Assembly: GCA_947177485.1 (NCBI GenBank)
Contig: CAMWUR010000001.1
Coordinates: forward strand, 1 to 64,000
Direction of reading: 5' to 3'
Length of the DNA stretch: 64,000 nucleotides
Source of the DNA: an uncultured Helicobacter sp.
GTDB taxonomy: Bacteria; Campylobacterota; Campylobacteria; Campylobacterales; Helicobacteraceae
Shown one piece after another: positions 29,442 through 38,699 of the stretch; the first letter of the stretch is position 1; each line of letters starts with the position of its first letter. The notes under the pieces were generated by a model. That model was given only the letters and a program-made list of their open reading frames with translations. It was not told the DNA's origin and did not search any database. Made by a program: the position numbers and the translations under genes.

Positions 29442-30425
29442 ATGGCAGTCAAAATTGCTATCAATGGTTGCGGTCGCATTGGGCGCGCTTTATTGCGGAT
29501 TGCAACGCAAAATCCCGCGTTTGAGATTGTCGCTGTTGCTGACATCATGCCGCTTGATTCCGCCGCATATAGCCTGCGCTTTGATAGCGTACATGGCGGC
29601 TTGGACGTCCACGTCGATGGCGCATGCCTTGTCATCGGCGATAGCAAGATTCCCTATATCCTCGCCAACACTTCTCCCAACTTCGCCGCTTTTGGCGCGG
29701 AAGTCGTGATTGAATCCAGCGGGCTGTTTCTCGATACAAAATCAGTGCAGCACCACATCGACAAGGGCGTGCGCAACGTCATTATCTCGGCGCCCGCGAC
29801 AGATTCCACACCAACATTTGTGCGCGGCGTGAATGACAACCTCTATGCAGGGCAGCCTATTATCAGCAATGCAAGCTGCACAACCAATTGCCTCGCGCCC
29901 ATTGCGATGCTGCTCGACCGCTATTTTGGCGTTGAAAAAGGCACGATTCTCACGGTGCATTCCTATACTAACGACCAAAAGTTGCTCGATTCCGCGCATA
30001 GAAGCGACTTTCGCCGTTCACGTGCAGCGGCGGCAAATATCATTCCAACGACCACAGGCGCGGCGAAGGCGCTATGCCACGTGTTGCCACAATTCAAAGA
30101 CAAGCTGCATGGGCATTCTGTCCGCGTGCCTGTGCCTGATGTCTCGATGCTCGATTTGAATGTGCAGCTCAAGAAAAACGTGAGCGCCGAAAATGTGAAT
30201 GCGGTGTTTAGGGAGCATGCGAGCGGTGATTTGGCGGGCATTTTGCGCGTGGATTCCGAATACGCCGTCTCGAGCGATTTCTACAACGACCCGCACAGCT
30301 GCATTGTGGCAGAAGATTTGACATTCATTGTCGCAGACGATATGCTCAAAGTCATGGCATGGTATGACAATGAATGGGGCTACTCACACCGACTACTTGA
30401 AATGGCACAAATCATGACAACATAA
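29442..30425 (+). CDS. gap: Glyceraldehyde-3-phosphate dehydrogenase
   Basis: A 327-aa GAPDH. NAD(P)-binding NGCGRIGR (8-15), catalytic C146 in ISNASCTTNC, partner His in VHSYTNDQ, substrate contacts TTTGAAKAL and ..WYDNEWGYSHR. It catalyses phosphorylation and oxidation of G3P; in Helicobacter it probably works mainly in gluconeogenesis. The residue after the second beta strand is ADIM, slightly unlike the classical ND(L/P) of NAD-specific enzymes, so cofactor preference is uncertain. rodA follows 9 bases downstream. Confidence 0.93.
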   Translation: MAVKIAINGCGRIGRALLRIATQNPAFEIVAVADIMPLDSAAYSLRFDSVHGGLDVHVDGACLVIGDSKIPYILANTSPNFAAFGAEVVIESSGLFLDTKSVQHHIDKGVRNVIISAPATDSTPTFVRGVNDNLYAGQPIISNASCTTNCLAPIAMLLDRYFGVEKGTILTVHSYTNDQKLLDSAHRSDFRRSRAAAANIIPTTTGAAKALCHVLPQFKDKLHGHSVRVPVPDVSMLDLNVQLKKNVSAENVNAVFREHASGDLAGILRVDSEYAVSSDFYNDPHSCIVAEDLTFIVADDMLKVMAWYDNEWGYSHRLLEMAQIMTT

Positions 30426-30434
30426 GGACAAGCT

Positions 30435-31568
30435 GTGTTTGAGCGCCTTTTTAATCGCAAGGTTCTTGCACATATCGATTATATCTTGCCACTTTTTGTG
30501 TTGCCACTCATCGTGCTTTCGGCAATCCTCATCGCTGAAATCAACCAAACACTCTCACAAAAACATCTCATCTACACCTCTATCGGAATTGCCGTGTTCG
30601 CTGCCATTACGCTTTTTCCCATTCGCAGCTTTATCTGGCTCATTCCCGGATTCTATTGGTTTGGAATCGGGCTCTTGGTGCTGACTGATTTGGTAGGTGT
30701 GGATAGAGGCATGGGCGCGCAACGTTGGCTCGAGCTGCCACTTATCCATTTCACGCTCCAGCCTTCGGAAATCATCAAACCCGCGCTCATTTTGATGCTT
30801 GCCTATAAAATCGCACAAGACCCTCCGCCCAAAGGCGGCTATCGATTGCGTAAGTTTCTCATACTAAGCCTCTATATCATGCTACCTGCCGCACTCATTC
30901 TGATGCAACCCGACTTGGGTACAACGATTGCCGTGCTTGTTATTTGCTTCGGGGCGCTTTTTCTCATCGGTGTGCATTACAAAATCTGGCTGACTATTAT
31001 TGCTATGTTTGCCCTACTTGCTCCGATTCTCTACACAAGTCCGCTCATCAAAGACTACCAACGCAAACGCGTCATGGAGTTTCTCAAAGAGGAGCCCGCC
31101 TATCAAATCAAACAATCCTTGATTGCGATTGGTTCGGGCGGATATAGTGGTAAAACCAAGAGTGAAGCCACGCAGGCACAGCTCAAATTTTTACCCATTG
31201 CCACGAGCGATTTTATCTTTGCCTATTTTGCCGAACGTTTTGGCTTTTGGGGCTCGATTGGGCTGCTTATCCTCTATCTGCTGCTCATACTCTATATCCT
31301 CTCTATCGCGCTGAATGACCCAAAAGACTATCTGCTTAAATGTGTCGCATTGAGCGTGGGGCTGATGTTATTCATCTACACAGCAGTCAACATCGCAATG
31401 GTCGTTGGGCTGCTACCTGTGGTTGGGATTCCGCTGCCACTTTTTAGCTATGGTGGGAGCAGCTTTGTAACGTTTATGGTTCTCTTTGGAATCATCGAAA
31501 GCCTGCTTGCTTTTAAATTTAATTTTGTGTATAATGCCCCGCACTTTGTGCATCGTAAGGGTCCTTAG
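30435..31568 (+). CDS. rodA: Rod-shape-determining peptidoglycan polymerase RodA
   Basis: A 377-aa SEDS-family protein with about ten membrane helices. The typical motifs are R(W)LELPLIHFTLQPSE(I)IKPALI, QPDLGTT, the catalytic-loop region ..IAIGSGGYSGK and LPVVGIPLPLFSYGGSS near the end. It polymerises glycan strands during cell elongation with PBP2. Start GTG 30435 after AAGGA. The stop codon (31566-31568) lies inside the tRNA gene that begins at 31559, so the two genes overlap by 10 bases. Confidence 0.93.
   Translation: MFERLFNRKVLAHIDYILPLFVLPLIVLSAILIAEINQTLSQKHLIYTSIGIAVFAAITLFPIRSFIWLIPGFYWFGIGLLVLTDLVGVDRGMGAQRWLELPLIHFTLQPSEIIKPALILMLAYKIAQDPPPKGGYRLRKFLILSLYIMLPAALILMQPDLGTTIAVLVICFGALFLIGVHYKIWLTIIAMFALLAPILYTSPLIKDYQRKRVMEFLKEEPAYQIKQSLIAIGSGGYSGKTKSEATQAQLKFLPIATSDFIFAYFAERFGFWGSIGLLILYLLLILYILSIALNDPKDYLLKCVALSVGLMLFIYTAVNIAMVVGLLPVVGIPLPLFSYGGSSFVTFMVLFGIIESLLAFKFNFVYNAPHFVHRKGP
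31530..31535 (+). promoter_or_regulatory. tRNA promoter -10 inside rodA
   Basis: TATAAT (context TTGTGTATAATGCC) lies in the last codons of rodA, 24 bases before the tRNA 5' end, with a GC-rich GCCCCGC discriminator-like stretch after it, as usual for stable-RNA promoters. Confidence 0.6.
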
Positions 31569-31634
31569 CTCAGTGGTTAGAGCAGTCGGCTCATAACCGA
31601 TTGGTCGTAGGTTCAAATCCTACAGGACCCACCA
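31559..31634 (+). tRNA. tRNA with CAU anticodon, probably tRNA-Ile2
   Basis: A 76-nt cloverleaf with acceptor GGGTCCT/AGGACCC, CCA encoded, T loop GTTCAAATCC and anticodon CAT. The body (TTAGCTCAGTGGTTAGAGCA, CTCATAA, TTGGTCG) is much closer to bacterial tRNA-Ile(k2C-AU), read as isoleucine after TilS modification, than to elongator tRNA-Met. tRNA-Met cannot be excluded without a determinant search. Confidence 0.9.
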
Positions 31635-31635
31635 A

Positions 31636-32238
31636 CTATTCAATCGCGCAACCTTCTTTGATAAAAATCTCTTGTAGTTTTTGGATTCCTTGCTGCAAAT
31701 CTTTGCGATAGGCTTTGTTGCCTAGTAGAATCTGTCGCTTTGTCTCAAAAGATATAAATTTTAAAAATGTATTCAACTTTTCTGGCGCGATGTCTCGCTC
31801 CTCTTTGGCGCTCGGGTAGAACGCAGGCGATGTCTCGAAAGGGAGATTGAGAATATCAAGATTGTATTGTTGCATGTGTGCACGTAGACGTTTGCCATAG
31901 GCAGAATTGTCCAAAATTTCAAGAATACTTTGCATCTCCACATTGCTCAATGTCGAACGCAAATATTGCCGCATATAGTTTTGGAGATTGTCCTCAATCT
32001 CTGTTGTATTGTTCTGAATCCATTCTTGCAGCACACCAAGCTGTGCAATCGCCTCTTTCTTGCCCTCATTGCTAAGACATGAAAAATGCTCAATCTCGCG
32101 AGCAAACAGCTCGAAATTGCGTTGCTCATCACGCAAAACATTGACAGAAAATTGCGTGAGCCGCGTTGCATGCAAAAAATCTTCAAACAAACCAGCCCAC
32201 GCGCTCGCCGCCAAGAATAAAAATAGAACCAATCTCAT
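31636..32238 (-). CDS. Secreted or periplasmic helical hypothetical protein
   Basis: A 200-aa protein from ATG 32238, with GGAGG upstream. Signal peptide MRLVLFLFLAASAWA/G, then an all-alpha, charged domain with one Cys near residue 55 and one near the C-terminus (EGCAIE) that could form a disulphide. There are no membrane segments after the signal. I do not recognise the family. The stop codon is two bases from the tRNA end on the opposite strand. It lies downstream of serB with about 65 bases between, possibly in the same transcript. Confidence 0.6.
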   Translation of the reverse strand: MRLVLFLFLAASAWAGLFEDFLHATRLTQFSVNVLRDEQRNFELFAREIEHFSCLSNEGKKEAIAQLGVLQEWIQNNTTEIEDNLQNYMRQYLRSTLSNVEMQSILEILDNSAYGKRLRAHMQQYNLDILNLPFETSPAFYPSAKEERDIAPEKLNTFLKFISFETKRQILLGNKAYRKDLQQGIQKLQEIFIKEGCAIE

Positions 32239-32303
32239 TGTGCCTCCTCTAAAGGATTGTGATTTGCTTATGAGCAAAATAAGAGGAGAGAACGAAAACT
32301 TCA

Positions 32304-32939
32304 TCATTCTAGGTTTTGTAAATAAGGAATGAGCATGCGCAAATCTTTAGAATCGACACAAAGGGTCGCTTTTTCTTTTAAGACAGGTTTAGCACAAAAT
32401 GCGACACGATGAGTCGCATGCGCGAACATCGAAAGGTCGTTCGCGCCATCGCCCACGACAATTGTGGAATCAGAATCGACACCTAAAAGTGAGCGTAAGC
32501 GAAGCAACATGTCGCCCTTTGAATGCGAAAACATCATCTCGCCACCCACTTTGCCGCTCAAAATATCGTCTTTGTGGTGGAGCGTGTTTGCAAACGCAGC
32601 ATCAAACCCGAGCTTGCTTTGCGCAAAGCCTGTCGCGAGGTGGAATCCACCGCTAAACACGACAACGACATATCCATTCGCTTTGAGCCATGCGATGAGT
32701 TGAGCCGCGCCATGCATAAGCGGCAGATTCTCACAAATGTGCTGCGCACGCGCCAAAGGCAAGCCCGCAAGCAGACTCACGCGATGTTGCAAACTCTCAA
32801 AAAAGTCAAGCTCGCCTTGCATAGCTCTCTTTGTGATGTGCGCAACCTCATCACCAACACCATGCGCATGCGCCAAAAAGTCAATCGTCTCGCCGTCCAT
32901 TAGTGTCGAATCGAAATCAAACACGGCTAAACGTGCCAT
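32304..32939 (-). CDS. serB: Phosphoserine phosphatase SerB
   Basis: A 211-aa HAD phosphatase for the last step of serine synthesis. Motif I DFDSTLMDGE (nucleophile D8, acid D10), motif II VVVFSGGFH, a lysine in ..SHSKGD, and motif III VVGDGANDLSMF. There is no ACT domain, as in short SerB forms. It follows cheW by 11 bases, so it is probably in the chemotaxis transcript. Confidence 0.9.
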   Translation of the reverse strand: MARLAVFDFDSTLMDGETIDFLAHAHGVGDEVAHITKRAMQGELDFFESLQHRVSLLAGLPLARAQHICENLPLMHGAAQLIAWLKANGYVVVVFSGGFHLATGFAQSKLGFDAAFANTLHHKDDILSGKVGGEMMFSHSKGDMLLRLRSLLGVDSDSTIVVGDGANDLSMFAHATHRVAFCAKPVLKEKATLCVDSKDLRMLIPYLQNLE

Positions 32940-32950
32940 CGCTACTACCC

Positions 32951-33445
32951 CTAGAATGAGCGCTTGAGCAACCCTTCGGTTTTGAGGATTGTGATGATTC
33001 TGTCGTCTTTTTTGCCCACACCATAGATGATATTCTCGCCTTCTTGAATCGTCTCGGGCGCAGGGTCGATGTTGCTTTCTTTGAAGCGCACAGATTCTGT
33101 GAGCCTATCGACAAGAAAACCAAGAATTTGGTCATTTTCGTTCATCACGATATAGCGCGTGTCTTCATTCTGGCGCTCGGGAGGCAAGCCAAACTTGAGG
33201 CGCAAATTGATGAGCGGAATCACCGTCCCGCGAAGATTGAAAACGCCCATAACATAGGCAGGGACGCCGGGCACGCGGGTAAATTCGATGGGTTTGATGA
33301 TTTCCTTAATGCTCAAAATGGGCACAGCAAATTCTTCCTCACCCACCATAAAGCCCACAACCATGCGTTCGGATTCGGTTGGGGCAAGCTTCTCGTCTGC
33401 CTTGCTTTGTTGTTGTTTTAGAACTTCTTTGATTTGGTCGTTCAT
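32951..33445 (-). CDS. cheW: Chemotaxis coupling protein CheW
   Basis: A 164-aa CheW with a single coupling domain (about 27-160): VGFMVGEEEFAVPILSIKEI, the VPGVPAYVMGVFNLRGTVIPLINL core and a Gly-rich end. It links chemoreceptors to CheA. It overlaps the cheAY stop by 4 bases. The order cheV3-cheAY-cheW equals that of H. pylori. Confidence 0.95.
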   Translation of the reverse strand: MNDQIKEVLKQQQSKADEKLAPTESERMVVGFMVGEEEFAVPILSIKEIIKPIEFTRVPGVPAYVMGVFNLRGTVIPLINLRLKFGLPPERQNEDTRYIVMNENDQILGFLVDRLTESVRFKESNIDPAPETIQEGENIIYGVGKKDDRIITILKTEGLLKRSF

Positions 33446-35883
33446 GCTTGTTCTATCTCCACTGTGAGGTTAATGTTGCGCTTGACAACATTCATTAAAT
33501 ATTCTTGTGAATAAGGCTTCGTGATGTATTCTGTCATGCCCGCTTCTACGCCGCGCATGCGGTCTGTTTTGCTCGTTCGGCTCGTAACGGCGATAAGCGG
33601 AAGCGCTTTGAATTTGTTATATTTACGAATTTCAGACGCGAGCGTATAGCCGTCCATTTTAGGCATTTCAATATCCACGAGCACGGCATCAAATTGTCTA
33701 TCGCCTGCCTTGATAATCTCAAGTGCTTGCAATCCATCGACAGCCTCAATAACATTGATTCCAAGTGGGTGCAAGGCTTTTTGCATAATCGTGCGGTCGA
33801 CTTTGCTATCATCAACAATCAGCACAGTATAATCTGATGGCGATGTTTTTTGTTTTGCTGTGGCAATCGATTCTTGCGCTTTTTGGGCAACATTGACTTT
33901 GATATGTTTTGCCATATTCATCATCGCTGCAACATCGACAATCAAGGTAATCTTTCCATCTCCGCGCACAGTCGCTCCTGCGATTCCCTCTGTGCCGCTC
34001 AAATAATAGCCAAGCGATTTAATCACAATCTCTTCTTGCCCCACAAGGAAATCAACAATCACGCCGATTTTGTTTTCGGCAAGCCCAATAACCACGACAT
34101 AGGCTTCTTCGGTGTTTTGAAAGACACTATCTACACCAAAAATATCGCCCAAGCGCACGAGCGAGACGACTTCGTTGCGCAAGCGCAAAACGCTCTTGCC
34201 CTCGACTGAATAGATCTCATCTTGTCCCACACGCACGGTCTCGAGGACGGATGCGAGCGGAATCGCATAGCATTCTTCTTGCACAATCACGAGCAATGCT
34301 TGGATAATCGCGAGCGTAAGTGGAATCTTGAGCTTGAGCGTCATACCCTTGCCAAACTCGCTGTCGACGTCGATGATTCCGTTGAGCTTTTCAATATTGG
34401 TCTTCACAACGTCCATTCCCACGCCGCGCCCTGAAATGTTGCTGACTTTTTGAGCGGTCGAGAAGCCTGCCTTGAAGATGATTCCATACGCCTCTTTGTC
34501 TGTCATCGAATCCGCTTCACGTTCGCTAATCACGCCTTTTTCGATTCCTTTTTGTTTGAGCGCATCGGCATTGAGCCCTTTGCCGTCATCGGCGACTTCA
34601 ATCACGATATGGTTGCCCTCGTTGTAGGCTTTGAGCTTGATAATCCCACCTTCGGGTTTACCCACTTTGACGCGGTCCTCGGGCATTTCAACACCATGGT
34701 CGCATGAGTTGCGGATAATATGCACAAGCGGGTCGCCGATTTCTTCGACAATCGACTTGTCAAGCTCGGTTTCCTCACCGCTAATCTCAAGCTCGATGTT
34801 TTTATTGAGTTCGCGCGAAAGGTCACGCACCATGCGTGGGAATTTATTGAAGACTTTGCCCACAGGAATCATACGCGTTTTCATCACAGCAAGCTGCAAA
34901 TCGGTTGTTACAACAGAAACGGCAGAAACAACTTGATTGAGCTCCTCTAAGAATTTCTCGCCCTCATAACGTTCCTCGACATCGTTATAGATTTTGAGCA
35001 AGCGGTTTTTGCCCAAAACGAGCTCCCCAATCAATGTCATCAAATGGTCAAGCCGCTTGACATCGACACGAATGGTTTGCTCCATTGCTGTGGCAGGGGC
35101 TTTCTGGTCTGCAGCACCACCTGCACGAGGGGCAGCGGGCTTGGCGGCTGCTGGTTTAGCAGCAGGGGCAGCAGGCTTTGGAGCGGCGGGAGCCGCAGGG
35201 GCAGCGGGTGCTGCTGGCTTGGGCGCGGATGCAGCAGCGGGTGCTTCGTCTGTTGGAGCTGTGGGCAGCTGCACTTCTTCGAGTGTGCCTGCAGCACGTT
35301 TTGCATCGCGCTTTGCCTTATCTTCTTCTTGTCGTTTCTTGAGCAGTCGCTCAATCTCTGCCTCGACCTCTTCTGGGCTCATATTTGCATAGTCTGGCTC
35401 GGGCTCTTCGGCTGCAGGAGCAGGTGCCGGCTCGGGCGCTGGAGCTGGGGCAGCAGCCTCTGGAGCAGGGGCAGCGGCGGCTGGGGCAACACCACCATTT
35501 GAAATCGCATCAAGCCGCTGTACAACGCCTTCAAGCTCAAGCCCCGTGTTCGCATCACTACCCGTATCGCGGATTGCTGCAAGCAATGCTTTCATAAGGT
35601 CGATCGATTCGAGGACAACGTCCATGATGTCGGGCGTGAGGCTCAAATCCCCATGCCGCGCTTTATTGAGCACATCTTCCATGTGGTGCGTCAGATGCGT
35701 GAGAACATTAAAATTCAAAAATGAGCCCGAACCCTTAATCGTGTGCGCCACGCGGAAGATTTTATTAAGAAGCTCCAAATCTCCCGGGTTGCTTTCGAGC
35801 TCAACCAAATCTTGGTCGAGCTGCTCAATCATTTCAAAGGCTTCAATCAAAAAGTCTTCGAGTATTTCTTGCATTTCATCCAT
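33442..35883 (-). CDS. cheAY: Chemotaxis histidine kinase CheA fused to a CheY-like receiver
   Basis: 813 aa. The Hpt domain (1-110) has phosphorylated H47 in VAHTIKGSGSFL. A long Ala/Pro/Lys-rich linker (about 130-265) takes the place of a normal P2 domain. Next come the dimerisation helices, the ATPase (N box RNSCDHGVE, G1 DDGKGL, G2 GRGVGMDVV), a CheW-like domain (about 545-680) and a C-terminal receiver (about 690-805) with acceptor Asp in VLVDIEMPKMDG and Lys in TKPYS. This CheA-Y fusion is characteristic of Helicobacter/Campylobacter; the receiver may act as a phosphate sink. ATGA overlap with cheW. Confidence 0.95.
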   Translation of the reverse strand: MDEMQEILEDFLIEAFEMIEQLDQDLVELESNPGDLELLNKIFRVAHTIKGSGSFLNFNVLTHLTHHMEDVLNKARHGDLSLTPDIMDVVLESIDLMKALLAAIRDTGSDANTGLELEGVVQRLDAISNGGVAPAAAAPAPEAAAPAPAPEPAPAPAAEEPEPDYANMSPEEVEAEIERLLKKRQEEDKAKRDAKRAAGTLEEVQLPTAPTDEAPAAASAPKPAAPAAPAAPAAPKPAAPAAKPAAAKPAAPRAGGAADQKAPATAMEQTIRVDVKRLDHLMTLIGELVLGKNRLLKIYNDVEERYEGEKFLEELNQVVSAVSVVTTDLQLAVMKTRMIPVGKVFNKFPRMVRDLSRELNKNIELEISGEETELDKSIVEEIGDPLVHIIRNSCDHGVEMPEDRVKVGKPEGGIIKLKAYNEGNHIVIEVADDGKGLNADALKQKGIEKGVISEREADSMTDKEAYGIIFKAGFSTAQKVSNISGRGVGMDVVKTNIEKLNGIIDVDSEFGKGMTLKLKIPLTLAIIQALLVIVQEECYAIPLASVLETVRVGQDEIYSVEGKSVLRLRNEVVSLVRLGDIFGVDSVFQNTEEAYVVVIGLAENKIGVIVDFLVGQEEIVIKSLGYYLSGTEGIAGATVRGDGKITLIVDVAAMMNMAKHIKVNVAQKAQESIATAKQKTSPSDYTVLIVDDSKVDRTIMQKALHPLGINVIEAVDGLQALEIIKAGDRQFDAVLVDIEMPKMDGYTLASEIRKYNKFKALPLIAVTSRTSKTDRMRGVEAGMTEYITKPYSQEYLMNVVKRNINLTVEIEQA

Positions 35884-35897
35884 GCGTTTCCCCTTTA

Positions 35898-36848
35898 TCA
35901 GTTGTTTTCTTTGCCCACGACACGTGAGATGACTTCATAGAATGAGTTGGCATCGTATTTAACGAGATAGGCTTCACCACCTGCTGCCTTACCTCGTTCG
36001 GCGCTGTATTTGTCACTAATCGATGAGTTGAAAATCAGTGGAATACCCGCGAAACGTTTATCTTCTTTGACTTTTGTTGCAAAGTGGAATCCGTCCATTT
36101 GGGGCATTTCAATATCCGAAATGATGACTTTGAGCTCATGCGAGAGTCGGTCGCCATAGGCTTCATAAAGTCCATTAAGCCGCTCAATCCCGCTTTCTCC
36201 ATCAATTGCCTCAATAACCGTAAATCCCATTTTTTCGAGAATTTCGCGCACAATTTTGCGCGCAACAGCGCTATCATCGAGGATAAGAGCGAGTCCATCG
36301 AATCGCCTCGATTCAATCGTGCCTTCGACATCGGGTTTATAAAATCCGAGTTCTTGCACAATACTTTCGAGGTCGAGAATGAGCAGCACCTGGTCGTTTT
36401 CAATCCGCGTCGTACCTGTGATTTTGTTGCGGTCGACATTGCCATAGTTCGAGCTAAAATGTGCGGGTTCAATGTCTTTCCAACTAATGCGCCGAATCCG
36501 CTTTGCACGATGCACAACAAAACCAATCAAAACGTTATTAAATTCAGTAATGATAATACGTGGCTTGATTTTATAATTATTCTTAGGGACCTCAATCCCC
36601 ATCCACTTCGCAAGATTAATCACGGGAATCACTGTCCCACGCAAATCATGGACACCCTCGACAAAATCTGGTGCACCGGGTAACTCCACAAGCTTTGGCA
36701 AACGCGTAATCTCATTGACTTTCGCGACATTGATACCATACACCCCTTCATAGACCTTGCCATTTTCGAGTTTCATAATACGGAAATCGACAAGCTCCAT
36801 TTCATTGCTACCGACCTGCAATCCGTCATTTTTGCTGCTTACAGACAC
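35898..36848 (-). CDS. cheV: CheV-type coupling protein (CheW domain plus receiver)
   Basis: 316 aa. The CheW-like domain (about 15-165) has PGAPDFVEGVHDLRGTVIPVINL; the receiver (about 185-310) has acceptor Asp in VIISDIEMPQMDGF and Lys in LVKYD. The position directly upstream of cheAY matches CheV3 of H. pylori (HP0393). The last stretch LVKYDANSFY lacks the usual KP dipeptide after the conserved Lys. It lies 14 bases before cheAY. Confidence 0.92.
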   Translation of the reverse strand: MSVSSKNDGLQVGSNEMELVDFRIMKLENGKVYEGVYGINVAKVNEITRLPKLVELPGAPDFVEGVHDLRGTVIPVINLAKWMGIEVPKNNYKIKPRIIITEFNNVLIGFVVHRAKRIRRISWKDIEPAHFSSNYGNVDRNKITGTTRIENDQVLLILDLESIVQELGFYKPDVEGTIESRRFDGLALILDDSAVARKIVREILEKMGFTVIEAIDGESGIERLNGLYEAYGDRLSHELKVIISDIEMPQMDGFHFATKVKEDKRFAGIPLIFNSSISDKYSAERGKAAGGEAYLVKYDANSFYEVISRVVGKENN

Positions 36849-36857
36849 GAAAACTCC

Positions 36858-37604
36858 TTATATGATTGGGCAATAGATTGATACGATATGCTGGAATGAT
36901 TCTACAATAAAAGCGTGAGAAATGCAAGAAAAAGCATAAAGCGCGATATAAAACCTTGTGTTTTCGTCCATTGCTGCAATCTCGCCAAGATGAAAATGCC
37001 CTTCGATAGCATATTGACATGGCAATGGCGCATAGAACTGCTTTTTGTGCGAAAAAATCTGCTCCTTATAACCTACATAACTCTGCAAGCCATGTTTGCA
37101 CAAAACACTGCGTACAATCGCGAAGATTCGACCGCCCAAACACACATCGATTGCGCCCAAAAAACGCAATAAATAAGGATTTCGTATGATTGCCGTATAG
37201 AGATTGTAGCGCAAGGGCATCGCGACATCGCCATGCGCAAACGACACAGGGACGCCGCCAATCGTGGCAAAAACGGGCTGTACAGCGCGCGCAAAGACCT
37301 GGACATTCTGAAAAATGGGCGCAAGATTGAAATCATGATTGCCCTCAAAATACAACACCTTGCGTTGTGCTGCGATATTTTCAAGTCGCGCAATATGTGC
37401 CTTGTGCGGCGCAATGCTATAAGGCACACCACCAAAAAGCATATCAAAAATATCGCCGAGCAAAACAAGCACAAAGGGCACACCCCGCTCTATCTCGCGT
37501 TCGACAAATGCGAGCGCAAGCTCGAATCCGTTGTTTGTATGATTCTGATGACAATCGGCAATGCAGATAAGCCGTGTTCCAATCTCGCCGATATTATGGA
37601 ACAT
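36858..37604 (-). CDS. Calcineurin-like metallophosphoesterase, LpxH/LpxJ-type candidate
   Basis: About 248 aa. Metallophosphoesterase motifs: IADCHQN (D-x-H, Cys between), LLGDIFD, EGNHDF, and distal HGD and GHFH. The set GDxxD...GNHD...H...GHxH is complete. Family and synteny (next to cheV3, as HP0394) suggest the UDP-2,3-diacylglucosamine hydrolase step of lipid A synthesis, which in this phylum is assigned to LpxJ/LpxH-like phosphatases; that assignment is from memory. The start is within the end of argC (ATG 37604 or TTG 37610); no clear ribosome site, so translation coupling is likely. Confidence 0.75.
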   Translation of the reverse strand: MFHNIGEIGTRLICIADCHQNHTNNGFELALAFVEREIERGVPFVLVLLGDIFDMLFGGVPYSIAPHKAHIARLENIAAQRKVLYFEGNHDFNLAPIFQNVQVFARAVQPVFATIGGVPVSFAHGDVAMPLRYNLYTAIIRNPYLLRFLGAIDVCLGGRIFAIVRSVLCKHGLQSYVGYKEQIFSHKKQFYAPLPCQYAIEGHFHLGEIAAMDENTRFYIALYAFSCISHAFIVESFQHIVSIYCPII

Positions 37605-38607
37605 ACGCAACCATTGGCAAGCCCAAAGTATCGTCTAGCCCGCACATCAGATTCGCATTTGCCACCGCTTGCGAACTCGCCCCGCGCAATAGATTGTCAA
37701 TTGTGGTATTCACCCACAAATCCTTGCCCTTTTGATGCACAAAAATATCGCAAAAATGCGTGCCCGCAACATCTTTAATGCGCACAGGTTCTTTGCGAAT
37801 GCGGATAAATTTCTCGCCGCGGTAGCAATCGCGCAGAATCGATTCTACATCGATGGGCGCAAGCAGCCGCACAAATGCCGAAACAAGCATTCCGCGCGTA
37901 AGCGGAACAAGATGAGGGATAAAGCGCACAGGCGCGCTGCATTTGCCAAAAAGCTCGAGCTTCTCGGCAATCTCGGGCTCGTGGCGATGCGCAAGCGGCG
38001 AGTATGCAAAGAGATTCTCGTTGATAGTCGCAAAATGCGTGTTGTTGCTCAAATTTTTGCCCGCGCCGCTTGTGCCACTCTTTGCGTCAATACACACCGA
38101 GCTTTGTGGGTCGATATAGGGCGCAAAGGGCAGAATCCCAAGCAAAGATGCTGTGGGATAGCAACCCGGATTTGCAACAAGGCGCGCCTTGCGCACAAGC
38201 GAGCGCTGCCATTCGACAAGCCCATAGACAGCATGCTCAAGATTCTCTGTGTCGATATGCTCGGTGTAGTGCTGCTCATACGTTTGAGCACGTAGGCGAT
38301 AATCTGCCGATAAATCGACAACCTTCAGCCCCAATGCAAGTGCTTCTTTGGCGCATTCCATCGCCTTTTTGTGCGGCAATGCAAGAAACACGAGCTCGCA
38401 GCATTCCCGCGCCTCGCGCATGTTTGCCACATGCACAGGCTCTTTGCAGATTCCTGCCAAACTCTTGTGCAGACTCGATATATCCTCGCAGTTTTCACTT
38501 CCTGCACAATATGCAAGCGTAAAAATCGGGTGCGCAAGCAGAATCTTGATGAGCTCTAAGCCCGTATAGCCGCTCACTCCGATAACTCCAACGGGTATTG
38601 TTTGCAT
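37594..38607 (-). CDS. argC: N-acetyl-gamma-glutamyl-phosphate reductase ArgC
   Basis: A 337-aa arginine-pathway enzyme. NADP-binding GVSGYTGLELI (10-20), the ..LALPHKKAM loop, active C149 in NPGCYPTASLL, and HRHEPEI. The long variant with the ..SGTSGAGKN loop is present. It is the first gene of the argC - phosphatase - cheV - cheAY - cheW - serB run on the minus strand. Divergent from the prepilin peptidase gene, with about 90 bases between them for promoters. Confidence 0.93.
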   Translation of the reverse strand: MQTIPVGVIGVSGYTGLELIKILLAHPIFTLAYCAGSENCEDISSLHKSLAGICKEPVHVANMREARECCELVFLALPHKKAMECAKEALALGLKVVDLSADYRLRAQTYEQHYTEHIDTENLEHAVYGLVEWQRSLVRKARLVANPGCYPTASLLGILPFAPYIDPQSSVCIDAKSGTSGAGKNLSNNTHFATINENLFAYSPLAHRHEPEIAEKLELFGKCSAPVRFIPHLVPLTRGMLVSAFVRLLAPIDVESILRDCYRGEKFIRIRKEPVRIKDVAGTHFCDIFVHQKGKDLWVNTTIDNLLRGASSQAVANANLMCGLDDTLGLPMVAYVP

Positions 38608-38699
38608 TTCATTCCTTTAGATTTGGGGTATTATACCAAAGTCAGCATTAGTTTGTTTGTGCTAGAATTCTCGTAAATTCACGGCGGAGTGTGCGGGGA

